NCBI GenBank assembly: GCA_017448985.1
Contig: JAFSKL010000024.1
Location: 1 to 64,000, forward strand
DNA: 64,000 nucleotides
From: Paludibacteraceae bacterium
Lineage (GTDB): Bacteria; Bacteroidota; Bacteroidia; Bacteroidales; Paludibacteraceae
Reading direction: 5' to 3'
The position numbers were made by a program, and so were the translations under genes. Every line of letters begins with the position of its first letter. Position 1 is the first letter of the stretch. The notes beneath the pieces are model-generated. The model worked only from the letters and a program-made list of their open reading frames with translations. It did not search any database and was not told the origin of the DNA. Below are positions 27,443-36,663 of the stretch, piece by piece.

Positions 27443-28403
27443 TATAATACCAGTGTTGATGCAATTGTTGCATATCGCTTTCGCCCAAACCGAAGTACAG
27501 GCGTCGGCCTATGCCGCAAGCCACGCCGTTCTCTGTCGGCCCGCAAGGTATGACACCGCAAGTCTGCCAGCTGTCGCTCTCCGGCTGATAACACAATATG
27601 TCCTGAAAATGGAATCCCGTCGTCAACGGGTCGCCGTTATGCCAGCCTCCCACAATCCAAACGCACTGACTCGTAGCCCCGCAAGCCGCATTCTGCCGGC
27701 CCTTTCTCGGTAACGATGCCCGCCGCTCCCAGCCATTGGCTGACGGCACGAACTCCCACCATTCGGTTCGGCAATCGGTGTGAAAACCCGTACCGGCAAA
27801 GAACCTCCCTTCGCACGAAGCAGCCGCCATACTCATCAGCCGTGAAGGCCAACTGCCCGTCTTACTCACCGCTTCCCATCGGTCATCCGCTATCGAATAG
27901 CGCCACCACTCATCGCCGTAACCCTTGAAACCGAATCCGACCCATACCGACCCCTCATCCGCAAAAGCAATCGCCGCCGCTGTCTTCTCTGACGGAAAAT
28001 CTGCCAATCGCGTCCAACGGTCCGTCTTCGGCTCGTACCGCCAGAAATCGCGCAAGTACTTGCCCGCCTCATAGATATCGCCGCCCTTGAATCCCAAACC
28101 CATATATGCCGCCTGCCCGTTGGTGCAAGCAACGCCGTTGCCCCGTTCCGAAAACGATTCCGGCAGGTCCTTCGTCTGCCAACTGTCCGTCCGAGCCGAG
28201 TAAACGAGCATGTTCTCCACATACTTGCCGTTCGCGTTACGTCCGCTGACCACATAAACGGTGCTGTCCAGCGCAAAACTCATCGCTACGGCACGGCCTT
28301 CCGGCGGAGCCGCACATTCATGCACCTCCACTTTCACCTCCGTCGGACGACAAGCCGCCAACATCGACGCCAAGCAACATATTATGCACCTACTGACTTT
28401 CAA
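27432..28403 (-). CDS. Kelch-repeat lipoprotein
   Basis: A 323-residue lipoprotein with the lipobox LAAC near residue 18. At least five kelch-type blades follow, each with a paired-Trp pattern: NMLVYSARTDSWQTKDLPE, FWRYEPKTDRWTRLADFP, WWRYSIADDRWEAV, WWEFVPSANGWERRASLP, and ILCYQPESDSWQTCGVIP. A seven- or six-bladed propeller is likely. Kelch propellers bind proteins or glycans, and NanM-type ones are mutarotases. Its position between the phosphoglycerol-transferase-like gene and wzi suggests a surface-glycan accessory role. No catalytic residues can be assigned. It overlaps wzi by 11 bases. Confidence 0.75.
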   Translation of the reverse strand: MKVSRCIICCLASMLAACRPTEVKVEVHECAAPPEGRAVAMSFALDSTVYVVSGRNANGKYVENMLVYSARTDSWQTKDLPESFSERGNGVACTNGQAAYMGLGFKGGDIYEAGKYLRDFWRYEPKTDRWTRLADFPSEKTAAAIAFADEGSVWVGFGFKGYGDEWWRYSIADDRWEAVSKTGSWPSRLMSMAAASCEGRFFAGTGFHTDCRTEWWEFVPSANGWERRASLPRKGRQNAACGATSQCVWIVGGWHNGDPLTTGFHFQDILCYQPESDSWQTCGVIPCGPTENGVACGIGRRLYFGLGESDMQQLHQHWYYIEE

Positions 28404-28436
28404 TTTTTAATTCTTAATTTTTAATTTTTAATTCAT
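28402..28436. repeat. Heptamer array between the kelch and LTA-synthase-like genes
   Basis: Units aattttt, aattctt, aattttt, aattttt, aattcat. It covers the 3' end of the LTA-synthase-like gene (stop at 28414) and the start of the kelch gene. Confidence 0.9.
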
Positions 28437-30372
28437 CGTTCACCATCCGATGCACATACTGCTGAATATAGCCCTTCAGATAATCGGTCATCGGCGCAAC
28501 CCGTTCCGCTGCCACACTTGCCGCTATGTTATTGCGCAAACACGGATCCTGCCGGTAGTCATACACCGCCGTCACCTTTGTCCCGTCGAACTGCACCAAC
28601 AGACTATCCGAAAAAATCTGGTACAGCGGCTCGTTGTAGCATACCGCGTACGGATGAATCTTCGGACTTGTCACCGCATCCTCACCGAAAGCGATATACG
28701 GCTCATCGTAATCCACATAACTCAGCACCGACGGCATAATATCCGTCTGACTGATCACCTCTTCCCGACTTCCGGTAAAATAGGTGCTATTCGGATGATA
28801 GAACGCAATCGGCACTTCATACAGCCCTTTCGCGTTCGTGTATTCAGGCAGACTCAATTCGTTCGTATGGTCGCCCGTAATGACAAACAGCGTCCGCTCA
28901 AACCAGGGCTGCTGACTCGCCGTCTCGAAAAAACGCCGCAACGCATAATCGGCGTATCCTATCGTCTGATGAATAGGCCTGTTCCCCTTCGGAAAAACGC
29001 CCTTGTACTGTTCCGGCACTTTGAATGGATGATGACTCGATGCCGTAAAAACCGCCGTCATAAACGGTTCGGCCATCTCGCTCATCGTCTCGGCGTAATA
29101 TTGCAAAAACGGCTCGTCCCAAATAGCCCAGGTCCCGTCAAACACATCGTCATCCTCATACGCCTCTTCAAACTCATCCTTGCCGTAATAGTCATCAAAT
29201 CCCGCACTTCGCGCATAGGCCTGAAAACCCATACTGCCGTTCGGCGCACCGTGGAAAAACGCTGTCTGATAGCCCTTCTTGCCCAAACACTCCGCGATGG
29301 ACGAAACGGCATTCGTCGAATACGGCGTCACGATATACGGTTCTATCAGACTCGGAATCGACGACAGCACCGACGGCATGGCATCAATACTCTTCCGCCC
29401 TGCAGCAAACGACTGTTCAAATGTCAGGCTCTGCGCCAATAGACTGTCCAAGAACGGCGTATAAGAGACATGTCCGGCAATGTCCTGATTGTAAAAACCG
29501 ATATATTCCGTGCTGAACGACTCTAAAATGAGCACCACTATATTGTCCGTCGGTCCGCTGTAATAGCCTCTCGCCCATGGGGTATGCACCGGATTCATAT
29601 GGCTCGCCAACTCCTCCTCCGCAAAATACGCCGGTTCTTCGTACACCGTATTCTCGAGCGATTTCATCAGGCAGAACGGCGTGTTCAACACCAGCGCCGT
29701 CTCTCGCGGATTATCCACATACTGCATCGCGTTGCTGATCGTGATCGGCCGTGTGTAGCGTCCGAAACCGCCGCGGATTCCTATCACGCCTAAATAAACG
29801 GACACTAACAGAACCGCCGTCTCTCGCACATAATAGCGCCTAATTCCCTTATTGTCCCGTGGTAATCCTAGACCATAGTGCTTCCTAATACCTAAGAAGA
29901 GCCCTACCAGTACGATGAGTCCGAGCAGGCCCACATACCAATAATCCCATATCCCTTCGCACAAAATGCGCCAGAGATTATGCTCGTATTGAAACTCCGA
30001 GAAGAATGTGCAAGTCGTGCGACGGTCGGTAAAACGAATATAGACAATGTCTATCATGTTGACCAAAATGCCTATCGCATTCGGTATCCAAAACAGCCAA
30101 ACCAACTTCTGCTGCACCTTCGGCCGCATCCGCCATTCCGCCGGTAACGGCAGCAAGATCATGATTATATAAAGCGAACTGAGGTATAGAACCGCCGTCA
30201 GGTCAAACCGCATTCCGCCGCACAGAATCTCCCAAAAGTGCGCAAAAGTCATGTCCGGAAACATCGAGTCGTTCACCGCGTAGCAAAAAAGGCGCATACA
30301 GGTGTATAGCGCCATTACCAGCAGTAGATTGCACACCGCTACAGTCCACGGATGTCTCCAGAGTTTTTTCAC
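28414..30372 (-). CDS. LTA-synthase-like sulfatase-family transferase
   Basis: A 652-residue membrane protein. Five hydrophobic segments lie within residues 1-210. The periplasmic alkaline-phosphatase/sulfatase-type domain follows with [17 protein letters not shown] (metal and E site), the nucleophile region [23 protein letters not shown] and [10 protein letters not shown]. In Gram-negatives this family transfers phosphoglycerol or phosphoethanolamine to periplasmic glycans or lipids rather than making true lipoteichoic acid. It overlaps lptB by 4 bases. Confidence 0.85.
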   Translation of the reverse strand: MKKLWRHPWTVAVCNLLLVMALYTCMRLFCYAVNDSMFPDMTFAHFWEILCGGMRFDLTAVLYLSSLYIIMILLPLPAEWRMRPKVQQKLVWLFWIPNAIGILVNMIDIVYIRFTDRRTTCTFFSEFQYEHNLWRILCEGIWDYWYVGLLGLIVLVGLFLGIRKHYGLGLPRDNKGIRRYYVRETAVLLVSVYLGVIGIRGGFGRYTRPITISNAMQYVDNPRETALVLNTPFCLMKSLENTVYEEPAYFAEEELASHMNPVHTPWARGYYSGPTDNIVVLILESFSTEYIGFYNQDIAGHVSYTPFLDSLLAQSLTFEQSFAAGRKSIDAMPSVLSSIPSLIEPYIVTPYSTNAVSSIAECLGKKGYQTAFFHGAPNGSMGFQAYARSAGFDDYYGKDEFEEAYEDDDVFDGTWAIWDEPFLQYYAETMSEMAEPFMTAVFTASSHHPFKVPEQYKGVFPKGNRPIHQTIGYADYALRRFFETASQQPWFERTLFVITGDHTNELSLPEYTNAKGLYEVPIAFYHPNSTYFTGSREEVISQTDIMPSVLSYVDYDEPYIAFGEDAVTSPKIHPYAVCYNEPLYQIFSDSLLVQFDGTKVTAVYDYRQDPCLRNNIAASVAAERVAPMTDYLKGYIQQYVHRMVNDELKIKN

Positions 30373-31103
30373 TTCCTTCGCTTGAGTTCGAAATTGCGAC
30401 CTAAATAGTTCTGCCGAACGATCGGATTCGCCGCCAGCTCTTCCGGTGTGCCGTGGAAAAGGATCTTTCCTTCGAACAGCAGATACGCACGGTCGGTAAT
30501 CATCAGCGTCTCATCAACATTATGGTCGGTAATTAAGATACCGATATTCTTGTCTTTCAACCGCCAAACGACATCCTGAATCTCTTGCACGGCAATCGGA
30601 TCCACGCCCGCAAACGGTTCGTCCAGCATCACGAACTTGGGCTCAATCGCCAAACAACGCGCAATCTCCGTCCTACGCCGTTCGCCTCCGCTCAAGCGGT
30701 CGCCTAAATTATGCCGCACATGCGCCAAGTTAAACTCCTTGATTAGTTGCTCCAGCTTCTCGGCCTGATACTCTTTGCTGAAATCGGTCAGTTCCAATAC
30801 CGACCGCAAGTTATCCTCCACGGTCATCTTGCGGAATACGCTCGCCTCTTGCGGCAGATACCCGATGCCCATCTTCGCACGCTTGTACATCGGAAAACCC
30901 GTTATGTCCTGGTCGTTGAGAAAAATGCGTCCGTTATTGGCCGCCACCAGACCGGTCGTCATATAGAAAGTAGTCGTCTTGCCGGCGCCGTTCGGGCCCA
31001 ACAAACCCACTATCTCGCCTTGCGTCAGCTCAATCGACACATCATCAACAACGGTCCGCTTGCCGTATTTCTTTACCAGATGTTCTGTGCTCAGTCTATC
31101 CAC
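30369..31103 (-). CDS. lptB: LPS export ABC transporter ATP-binding protein
   Basis: A 244-residue ATPase that powers the LptBFG complex, which extracts LPS from the inner membrane. Walker [13 protein letters not shown]-loop region [19 protein letters not shown], signature [16 protein letters not shown], Walker [14 protein letters not shown] and the switch His in [12 protein letters not shown] are all present and LptB-like. It is grouped here with a surface-glycan block. Confidence 0.93.
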   Translation of the reverse strand: MDRLSTEHLVKKYGKRTVVDDVSIELTQGEIVGLLGPNGAGKTTTFYMTTGLVAANNGRIFLNDQDITGFPMYKRAKMGIGYLPQEASVFRKMTVEDNLRSVLELTDFSKEYQAEKLEQLIKEFNLAHVRHNLGDRLSGGERRRTEIARCLAIEPKFVMLDEPFAGVDPIAVQEIQDVVWRLKDKNIGILITDHNVDETLMITDRAYLLFEGKILFHGTPEELAANPIVRQNYLGRNFELKRRK

Positions 31104-31110
31104 AAGAAAT

Positions 31111-31145
31111 AATTTTTAATTCTTAATTTTTAATTCTTAATTTCC
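31111..31145. repeat. Heptamer array between lptB and exonuclease III genes
   Basis: Units aattttt, aattctt, aattttt, aattctt, aatttcc. It includes the stop codon of the exonuclease gene and the leader of lptB. Confidence 0.9.
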
Positions 31146-31894
31146 ACCATAACGGGACAATGGTCCGAATGTACTGCTTCCGTTAAAATCTTTCCGTCTT
31201 GGAGCCGGCCTCTCAGGCTCTCGCTTACCCACAAGTAGTCAATCCGCCAGCCCACATTGCGTGCTCGGGCACCGGCTCGCCAACTCCACCAGCTGTACCG
31301 CTCCGCACTCTGGTCGAACACGCGGAACGAATCGACCATGCCGCTGGCTTCCCAACGGTCCATCCACTCGCGCTCTTCCGGCAAAAATCCAGAAACGCCG
31401 ATTTGCCGTTCAGGATGATTGATGTCTATCGGCTTGTGGCAAATGTTGTAATCGCCGCAGATCACCACATTCGGTCGCTCTTTGCGCAGCGCCTCTGCCC
31501 ACACCAACAGCTCCTCCAGAAACGCCATCTTCACCGTCTGACGGATATCGCCGGTCGTACCGCTCGGGATATACGCATCCACAATGGTCAGGTCGCCGAA
31601 ATCGGCTCGCAGCACACGCCCTTCCTTGTCAAACTCGGGATTGCCGATGCCCACAACCACTTTGTCCGGCTCGCGTTTCGTGAAGATAGCAACACCCGAA
31701 TAGCCTTTCTTCTCCGCCGAATGAATGTAACTGTGATAGCCTAATTCCTGAAACGCCATCACATCTATCTGGTCCGGCTGTGCCTTGCTTTCCTGAATAC
31801 AAAAGACATCAGGACTCTCGGCTTGTAACCAGTCCAAGAGCCCTTTGTTGATAGCAGAGCGGATTCCATTAAGATTGTAAGAGATGATTTTCAT
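31130..31894 (-). CDS. xth: Exodeoxyribonuclease III
   Basis: A 254-residue AP endonuclease and 3'-5' exonuclease of base-excision repair. Landmarks are [31 protein letters not shown] (catalytic Glu), [12 protein letters not shown] (Asp/Asn) and the terminal [10 protein letters not shown] (Asp-His). All catalytic residues of the family are in place. Confidence 0.93.
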   Translation of the reverse strand: MKIISYNLNGIRSAINKGLLDWLQAESPDVFCIQESKAQPDQIDVMAFQELGYHSYIHSAEKKGYSGVAIFTKREPDKVVVGIGNPEFDKEGRVLRADFGDLTIVDAYIPSGTTGDIRQTVKMAFLEELLVWAEALRKERPNVVICGDYNICHKPIDINHPERQIGVSGFLPEEREWMDRWEASGMVDSFRVFDQSAERYSWWSWRAGARARNVGWRIDYLWVSESLRGRLQDGKILTEAVHSDHCPVMVEIKN

Positions 31895-31906
31895 ATGCGT
31901 TAGCGT

Positions 31907-33505
31907 TTATCGCTCCAACTGACGGCCGTTCAGGTCATACACCTTGTCGCCGCGGATGATCAGCACTTGTCCGTTCCGTATGATCTTCGTTGCCGTCGCG
32001 CCGTCGTCCACATGCTCTACACCTGTCGGTTCGGCGCCGCGGTAACTGAATGTCACAGCGCCGCCGTTCTGCAACGCGATATTGGTAATCTCATGGTCGG
32101 TAAACGCCGTCCAACTCTTCGCGCCGGCAGGGAAAGCATCCTTCTTATCCGCATAACTGCTCGTGTTCTCCGCTGCTTCCATGAGGTCCACGCCCATGTT
32201 GGTCGCCGAGTTGTTGACAGCGTTGTTGGCCCAGTTGCTGGAGCTGTATTTGATTTTGGTAATCAGCATTCCTTTGCCGGGCAGATACAGGTCCCAGCCA
32301 GTCTGCGTACGGCATTCGACCAGATAGAAAGTGGTCGGATTGGGATCATTGCCTACCAGATTGTGCTGATCGCCGCTACAGAGCAGCAATGCCTCCTTGC
32401 ATTCGTTCAGCGGATTCAACCATACATACTCAGGATCCGTCAGTACACGCGGGGTGAGCCAGCCCATGTAGAAACGCTCGTAAGCCGAATAGGCGGGAGG
32501 CGTATTGCCGTCGTTGTTGTATGGACCATAATCGAGGATATCCCACTCGAGCAATGTATGCAAGCCTTTGGAAGTCTGATTCGTCTCGTACAGATCCGGC
32601 AAGCCGAGTACATGGCTGAACTCGTGGCAGAAAGTACCAATACCGTTATACAGTTTGCTGTAATAGCTGATCTCGTTCGAGCAAGCATAGTTACGAACGG
32701 CTTTCCCGTCAACGTTGCAAGTCACGCCCATATAACGCAAATCGTAGTTGTGCGGCCAAACGGTGTTCGCCGGACCGCCATCTGCCTCGCCGTAGCCAGC
32801 GTATAGCACATATACAAAGTCCACTTTGCCGTCGTTGTCGTTGTCATACTGCGTAAAATCCACGCCATCCTCATCGGCCATCTTGCAGGCATCACGGATC
32901 ATCTCGCCCACATTTGCATCGTCGTTTTTTCCATAGTATGCATACGACTGACTCAGCGTGTACGGACCTACCACATCGAACTGCGGATTGTACTGTCCCC
33001 AACTCGTGTCGTGGAAATACTGACGGGCACTTCCGCTCGCCTTGACATTCACATGCTCCGTGTAGGTCTTGCCGCCGTATTCGTACTGATAATCGTACTT
33101 GTAACTGCGGGTGAATGTCTCGCCGTTAATCATCTCGTGAATGGTATCGACCGGCGTGACAAAAGCCTTGTTGGCAAAATTGACCATGATCAGCAATCCG
33201 CGCGGAGCCAGGTTCAACGCACCGCCGATCTGTATCTCTTGCTGTACACGACGCGCCTGTGCGCGAGCCATGTTGTGCTGCTCGCGTTGTGCACGCTGGT
33301 CGGCACTCATCGGTTGAAGCGTCTCTTCGTCCAACCAGTTGCCTGCCTCGTCTGTCATGTGGTGACTGAAAGCATCACCGTGTAAGAATACTGTCTTCTT
33401 CGTCCCGTCCTCTGCTGTCCGCGTTATCGGACCACGACGCGCCGGAACTGCCGTCGCACTCACTGCCACCATGCATACCATCAGTATGCTCCAAATCTTC
33501 TTCAT
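31907..33505 (-). CDS. Secreted M6-family metallopeptidase
   Basis: A 532-residue secreted protease with a signal peptide and a propeptide-like region (residues 20-100, RGPITRTAEDGTKKTVFLHG). The M6 catalytic domain has the zinc motif HEFSHVLGLPD (His294-His298 region) and calcium-site-like DNDNDGKVDFVYV. Residues about 500-532 form a linker and short tail (KIIRNGQVLIIRGDKVYDLN, then GRQLER), like the tails of the 36711 and 40682 proteins. A second M6 gene lies at 37121. Substrate unknown. Confidence 0.88.
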   Translation of the reverse strand: MKKIWSILMVCMVAVSATAVPARRGPITRTAEDGTKKTVFLHGDAFSHHMTDEAGNWLDEETLQPMSADQRAQREQHNMARAQARRVQQEIQIGGALNLAPRGLLIMVNFANKAFVTPVDTIHEMINGETFTRSYKYDYQYEYGGKTYTEHVNVKASGSARQYFHDTSWGQYNPQFDVVGPYTLSQSYAYYGKNDDANVGEMIRDACKMADEDGVDFTQYDNDNDGKVDFVYVLYAGYGEADGGPANTVWPHNYDLRYMGVTCNVDGKAVRNYACSNEISYYSKLYNGIGTFCHEFSHVLGLPDLYETNQTSKGLHTLLEWDILDYGPYNNDGNTPPAYSAYERFYMGWLTPRVLTDPEYVWLNPLNECKEALLLCSGDQHNLVGNDPNPTTFYLVECRTQTGWDLYLPGKGMLITKIKYSSSNWANNAVNNSATNMGVDLMEAAENTSSYADKKDAFPAGAKSWTAFTDHEITNIALQNGGAVTFSYRGAEPTGVEHVDDGATATKIIRNGQVLIIRGDKVYDLNGRQLER

Positions 33506-33507
33506 AT

Positions 33508-33542
33508 AATTTTTAATTTTTAATTCTTAATTTTTAATTCAC
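33508..33542. repeat. Heptamer array between two leftward genes
   Basis: Units aattttt, aattttt, aattctt, aattttt, aattcac. It encodes the last residues and stop of the 117-residue gene and is the leader of the M6 gene. Confidence 0.9.
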
Positions 33543-33887
33543 CTTCTTCTGAATGCCGTGTTTCTTCAACCAGCGCACCTCACCTTTGCTTCGCTTCTCC
33601 GCGTTATGCGCCTTGCGGCAACTGATCACCACTTCACCTTTGCGATTGGTCTTCATGTATTTTAACCAACCGCTCTTGTGCTCTTTGATTTGCCATCCGT
33701 CCTCGGTCATCGCCCAATGCTTCCGCTCGTCTCCGCGCAAGTATGTGCGCAAAGTGTCGCCGTTAGGTTGCACGCGTTCTATCAAACCCCGATAAGCCGG
33801 AACGCCAAGTCGCTGAGGCGTTTCCTCTGCCCGCGCACTCACCACTACTGCCGCCACAAAAGCAGCCAATAAAAGAATCTTTTTCAT
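33534..33887 (-). CDS. Orphan M6 propeptide-like secreted protein
   Basis: A 117-residue protein with a signal peptide (KKILLLAAFVAAVVVSARA). Its mature part (YRGLIERVQPNGDTLRTYLR, then MTEDGWQIK) aligns by eye with the propeptide segments of the M6 peptidases at 31907 (RGPITRTAEDGTKKTVFLHG) and 37121 (PGWIAYTQADGSTIDLQIVG). It lacks any catalytic domain and ends with basic residues. It lies directly upstream of an M6 peptidase in the same direction. It may be a propeptide-type inhibitor or chaperone made in trans, or the remnant of a lost peptidase gene. Confidence 0.6.
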   Translation of the reverse strand: MKKILLLAAFVAAVVVSARAEETPQRLGVPAYRGLIERVQPNGDTLRTYLRGDERKHWAMTEDGWQIKEHKSGWLKYMKTNRKGEVVISCRKAHNAEKRSKGEVRWLKKHGIQKKVN

Positions 33888-33894
33888 ATATCGT

Positions 33895-34653
33895 TTAATT
33901 GTTATTGTCTTTTACTTTCTTGAACAACTCACTCGCAAACACAAAATCATTCAGCGCCTCGTTGTTGCTGTTGAATACTTCATGCCGCGACCCTTGCCAC
34001 TCTTTCTTACCGCCTTTCAGGAACACGATGTTGTCGCCGATCTCCATGATCGAGTTCATGTCGTGACTGTTCACAATCGTACATATATTGTACTCACGCG
34101 TGATATCCTGAATCAGCGCATCTATCACCAGACTCGTCTTCGGATCCAGACCCGAGTTCGGCTCGTCGCAGAACAGATATTTGGGTTCCAACACGATCGC
34201 TCTCGCTATCGCTACGCGTTTCTGTTGGCCGCCGCTTATCTCGCTGGGCATCAGGTGCCAAACCCGTTCCGGCATCTCCACACGACGCAAACAGAACTCT
34301 GCCCGAGCTTGCATCTCTTCACGGCTTTGATGACTGAACATCTCCATCGGAAACAGCACATTCTCCATCACGCTCATACTGTCGAACAGCGCACTTCCCT
34401 GAAACAGCATCCCCACTTCACGGTGCATCATCCGTATCTCCTTGCTGCTCATCTTCGCCAGGTCCCTGCCGTCGTACAGTATCTGCCCGCTATCTACGGA
34501 ATGAAGACCGATCAGACTCTTCATCAACACCGTCTTGCCCGAACCCGACTGACCGATGATCATGTTCACCTCTCCGTCCTTCAGCGTTGTACTCACATGG
34601 TCCAACACCACATTCCCGTCGAAACTCTTTACTATGTCCTTTACTTCTATCAT
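33895..34653 (-). CDS. MlaF-like ABC ATPase
   Basis: A 252-residue ATPase of the MlaF/Ttg2A group, which energises phospholipid transport between membranes. Walker A GQSGSGKTVLMKS, signature ISGGQQKRVAIARAI, and Walker B LFCDEPNSGLDPKTS with the characteristic Asn-Ser are present. It pairs with the MlaE-like permease 123 bases upstream. The MCE-domain partner (MlaD) is not in the window. Confidence 0.88.
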   Translation of the reverse strand: MIEVKDIVKSFDGNVVLDHVSTTLKDGEVNMIIGQSGSGKTVLMKSLIGLHSVDSGQILYDGRDLAKMSSKEIRMMHREVGMLFQGSALFDSMSVMENVLFPMEMFSHQSREEMQARAEFCLRRVEMPERVWHLMPSEISGGQQKRVAIARAIVLEPKYLFCDEPNSGLDPKTSLVIDALIQDITREYNICTIVNSHDMNSIMEIGDNIVFLKGGKKEWQGSRHEVFNSNNEALNDFVFASELFKKVKDNNN

Positions 34654-34776
34654 CTCTATCTATCGACCAATCTTGGGCGATCATCATCTCTATCTATATT
34701 TTGTGTTATTGCTGATTATTGATTATTTTCGGAAATTTTTTTTGTTATAAATAATAGGTTTTTTTATGTTTTTTTC

Positions 34777-35520
34777 TTATAATAGTAATTTCGATAAAAT
34801 GAGATCCAAAAACAATATCGTAATATTGCTGTTCACCACGGCATTCGTACTCGCCCGACCTACATCCAATGCCCCGCCGTGCGCATAATAGCCGTAGTAA
34901 CTGCTCATACTCGTTATCACAAACGCAAACACGAGCGCCTTGATAATCGCGTACCACACAAAATACGGATTGAACGCGTACTGCACACCGATCAGGTAGT
35001 CATGCACCGTGATGATATCCGTAAACGCTCCGACGCCCCAACCGCCTATCAGACCTGCCGCCGTCGAGATGATGAACAGGAACGGCATGATACTCATAAA
35101 CGCTAAAATCTTCGGCAGAATGAGATAATTGGCGCTGTTCACACCCATTATCTCCATCGCATCGATCTGTTCCGTGATTCGCATCGTGCCTATCTCCGAA
35201 GCGATGTTTGAACCCACTTTTCCCGCTAAGATCAGACACAGGATCGTGCTCGAGAACTCCAACAGCAGCGTGTCTCGCGTCAGCAGACCCGTGATGTATG
35301 TCGGCAGCAACGGATTCTCCGTGTTCGTCTTCGCCTGAATAGTCAGAATAGCCCCGATAAAAACGGAGATCAGCAGCACAATCGGCAACGACTGCAAGCC
35401 CTGCTTCTCCAGCTCGCGACTGTACTGCCGCCAGAACATACGCTGCCGATCCGGCAAGCGCAAAACGCGCCTCATCAACAGCACATATTCACCCGTATGT
35501 TGTAAAATATGCAAACTCAC
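34777..35520 (-). CDS. MlaE-like ABC permease
   Basis: A 247-residue permease for lipid transport with five or six membrane segments and the family core AGKVGSNIASEIGTMRITEQ, then IDAMEIMGVNSANYLILPK. The open frame extends upstream, but the promoter at 35546-35554 lies inside that extension. I therefore place the start at GTG 35520 (VSLHILQHTGEYVLLMRRVL), which gives the normal family length. An ATG 17 codons later is the alternative. Between it and the ATPase gene, atcatctctatctat occurs twice (34646-34700). Confidence 0.85.
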   Translation of the reverse strand: MSLHILQHTGEYVLLMRRVLRLPDRQRMFWRQYSRELEKQGLQSLPIVLLISVFIGAILTIQAKTNTENPLLPTYITGLLTRDTLLLEFSSTILCLILAGKVGSNIASEIGTMRITEQIDAMEIMGVNSANYLILPKILAFMSIMPFLFIISTAAGLIGGWGVGAFTDIITVHDYLIGVQYAFNPYFVWYAIIKALVFAFVITSMSSYYGYYAHGGALDVGRASTNAVVNSNITILFLDLILSKLLL

Positions 35521-35545
35521 GAATGTCGTATTTATCAAATTGCGT

Positions 35546-35580
35546 GCAAATTTACAACAAATATTTGGAATACACAAGGA
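35546..35580 (-). promoter_or_regulatory. Promoter of the mlaE-mlaF operon
   Basis: On the minus strand TAaaTTTGC (35554-35546) is preceded by TATTCCAAATATTTGTTG. The upstream 18 bases nearly match those before the rightward promoter at 35947, so the two promoters are mirror copies. Confidence 0.7.
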
Positions 35581-35633
35581 TTTGACGGTAAAAATCAAAT
35601 TTATTTGCATTTTTCTCTCATTTTTGCCTTTAT

Positions 35634-35862
35634 ATGGGCTTGCGGATGTAGCCCATCCCTCCCTCATGGCTTCCTTCGGGATTCCGGTGTTCCGCGATAC
35701 CGGGATTCCATGGCCTTCGTCTATTGTCCTGTCCTCGGGTTGCTTTCTTTGTCCCGTGCTCGCGACATTAGGCGCGAGTCCCTGTTTCTCCTTCGTCCGT
35801 TAGCCCGGCATCTCATGCCGTGTTACATCCTGCTGTTCACTCCTCGGCGCTACTCCGCCGAG
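35634..35862. other. Cluster of hairpins between divergent promoters
   Basis: This gene-free stretch (the whole gap is 35521-36177) holds successive stem-loops: atgggct/agcccat (35634-35656), ccggt/accgg with the direct repeat cgggattcc at 35678 and 35701, ctcgcg/cgcgag (35759-35778), cggcat/atgccg (35806-35820) and ctcggcg/cgccgag (35843-35862). It is flanked by the 16-base direct repeat tcaaatttatttgcat (35595-35610 and 35914-35929). It lies upstream of both divergent promoters. A palindromic mobile repeat or a structured RNA with its own unseen promoter are both possible. I recognise no RNA family. Confidence 0.45.
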
Positions 35863-35920
35863 TATAGTTTAGTCCGTAGAAATCAAATTCTCTGATATTT
35901 TTCGCATAAAAATTCAAATT

Positions 35921-35955
35921 TATTTGCATATTCCAAATATTTTTTGTATCTTTGC
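35921..35955 (+). promoter_or_regulatory. Promoter of the gene at 36178
   Basis: TATTTGCATA (35921-35930) is followed by TAtcTTTGC (35947-35955). Transcription would start near 35962, leaving a leader of over 200 bases that contains a hairpin and the 11-bp array. Confidence 0.7.
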
Positions 35956-35989
35956 ACTCGATTTCAGACAAAAACTCATCAACTCTCTA

Positions 35990-36014
35990 GTATTATATAC
36001 TATGTATATAATAC
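35990..36014 (+). other. Perfect 10-bp A/T palindrome in the leader of the 36178 gene
   Basis: gtattatata and tatataatac pair around the loop ctatg. It lies shortly after the predicted transcription start, so it may be an RNA hairpin or a protein-binding site. Confidence 0.5.
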
Positions 36015-36034
36015 AAACGAAAACGAAAGCAAAA

Positions 36035-36144
36035 TTTAGTGCGTGATAAGTGCGAGATAAGTGTGTCGTAAGTGCGCGGTAAGTACGAGATAATAGGGGT
36101 TGTCAGGTACGCGACGAGTAGGCGACAAGTACCCGGCAAGCACC
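36035..36144. repeat. Degenerate 11-bp tandem array, ten units
   Basis: Consecutive units read tttagtgcgtg, ataagtgcgag, ataagtgtgtc, gtaagtgcgcg, gtaagtacgag, ataataggggt, tgtcaggtacg, cgacgagtagg, cgacaagtacc, cggcaagcacc. The core is about rtAAGTRCG. The array ends 33 bases before the start codon at 36178. Confidence 0.8.
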
Positions 36145-36177
36145 CTTCAATATGCAAACATCAAAATTCCCGTTTAT

Positions 36178-36606
36178 ATGGCAAAAATTAAACATAAACC
36201 CCACATTGAGGAAATGCTCGGAGCTCACGCAAAAGGCGGAATGGTAGAGCGCCGAAAGACTTTCCATGACTTTGCCGGCAATGTGACCAAGGTCGGTCGC
36301 CTGGAGGCTTATACCCCTCGACCCCGCAACTACAAAGCCAATCCGATCATGATTCGCGAACGAGCCAATATGACCGCTTTCGGCAATGCCTCCCACCTCG
36401 CGCAGGAATTCATCAATGCCCTCAAAAACCAAACACCGCTCCCGCCTGAGAAACAAGCGTTCTTGGATGGTATCATGGCCCGTTTCTATGCCCAACTCAA
36501 AGGCAAACCCGATCCTATCGCACCCAAAGATAAAGACGGAAACTTCACCATCTATGTTCGCCCGGACAACTTCATCCGCGCCGTCCTCCGCAAAGAGCTT
36601 AAGTAA
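36178..36606 (+). CDS. Small basic conserved-looking protein, unknown function
   Basis: A 142-residue protein starting MAKIKHKPHIEEMLGAHAKG. The basic N-terminal third (GMVERRKTFHDFAGNVTKVG), a proline-rich middle and a C-terminal helix (NFIRAVLRKELK) suggest a nucleic-acid-associated or cytoplasmic protein. There is no signal peptide and no family I can name with certainty. Similar small proteins are, to my memory, widespread in Bacteroidales. It is monocistronic with its own promoter and an unusual 11-bp array in the leader. Confidence 0.65.
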   Translation: MAKIKHKPHIEEMLGAHAKGGMVERRKTFHDFAGNVTKVGRLEAYTPRPRNYKANPIMIRERANMTAFGNASHLAQEFINALKNQTPLPPEKQAFLDGIMARFYAQLKGKPDPIAPKDKDGNFTIYVRPDNFIRAVLRKELK

Positions 36607-36663
36607 TATCCGCCTTGCTGCTTGATATTTTTGAATAATTTTACGCTTTTTTCTCTTTTTTCT

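Noticed and set aside
28414..30372. True lipoteichoic acid synthesis
   Set aside because: The genome is diderm (LptB, MlaE, barrels), so the LTA-synthase fold most likely modifies other glycans or lipids.
35634..35862. tmRNA, 6S, SRP or RNase P RNA
   Set aside because: None of the conserved cores of these RNAs is visible, and no tRNA-like end or known loop motif is present.
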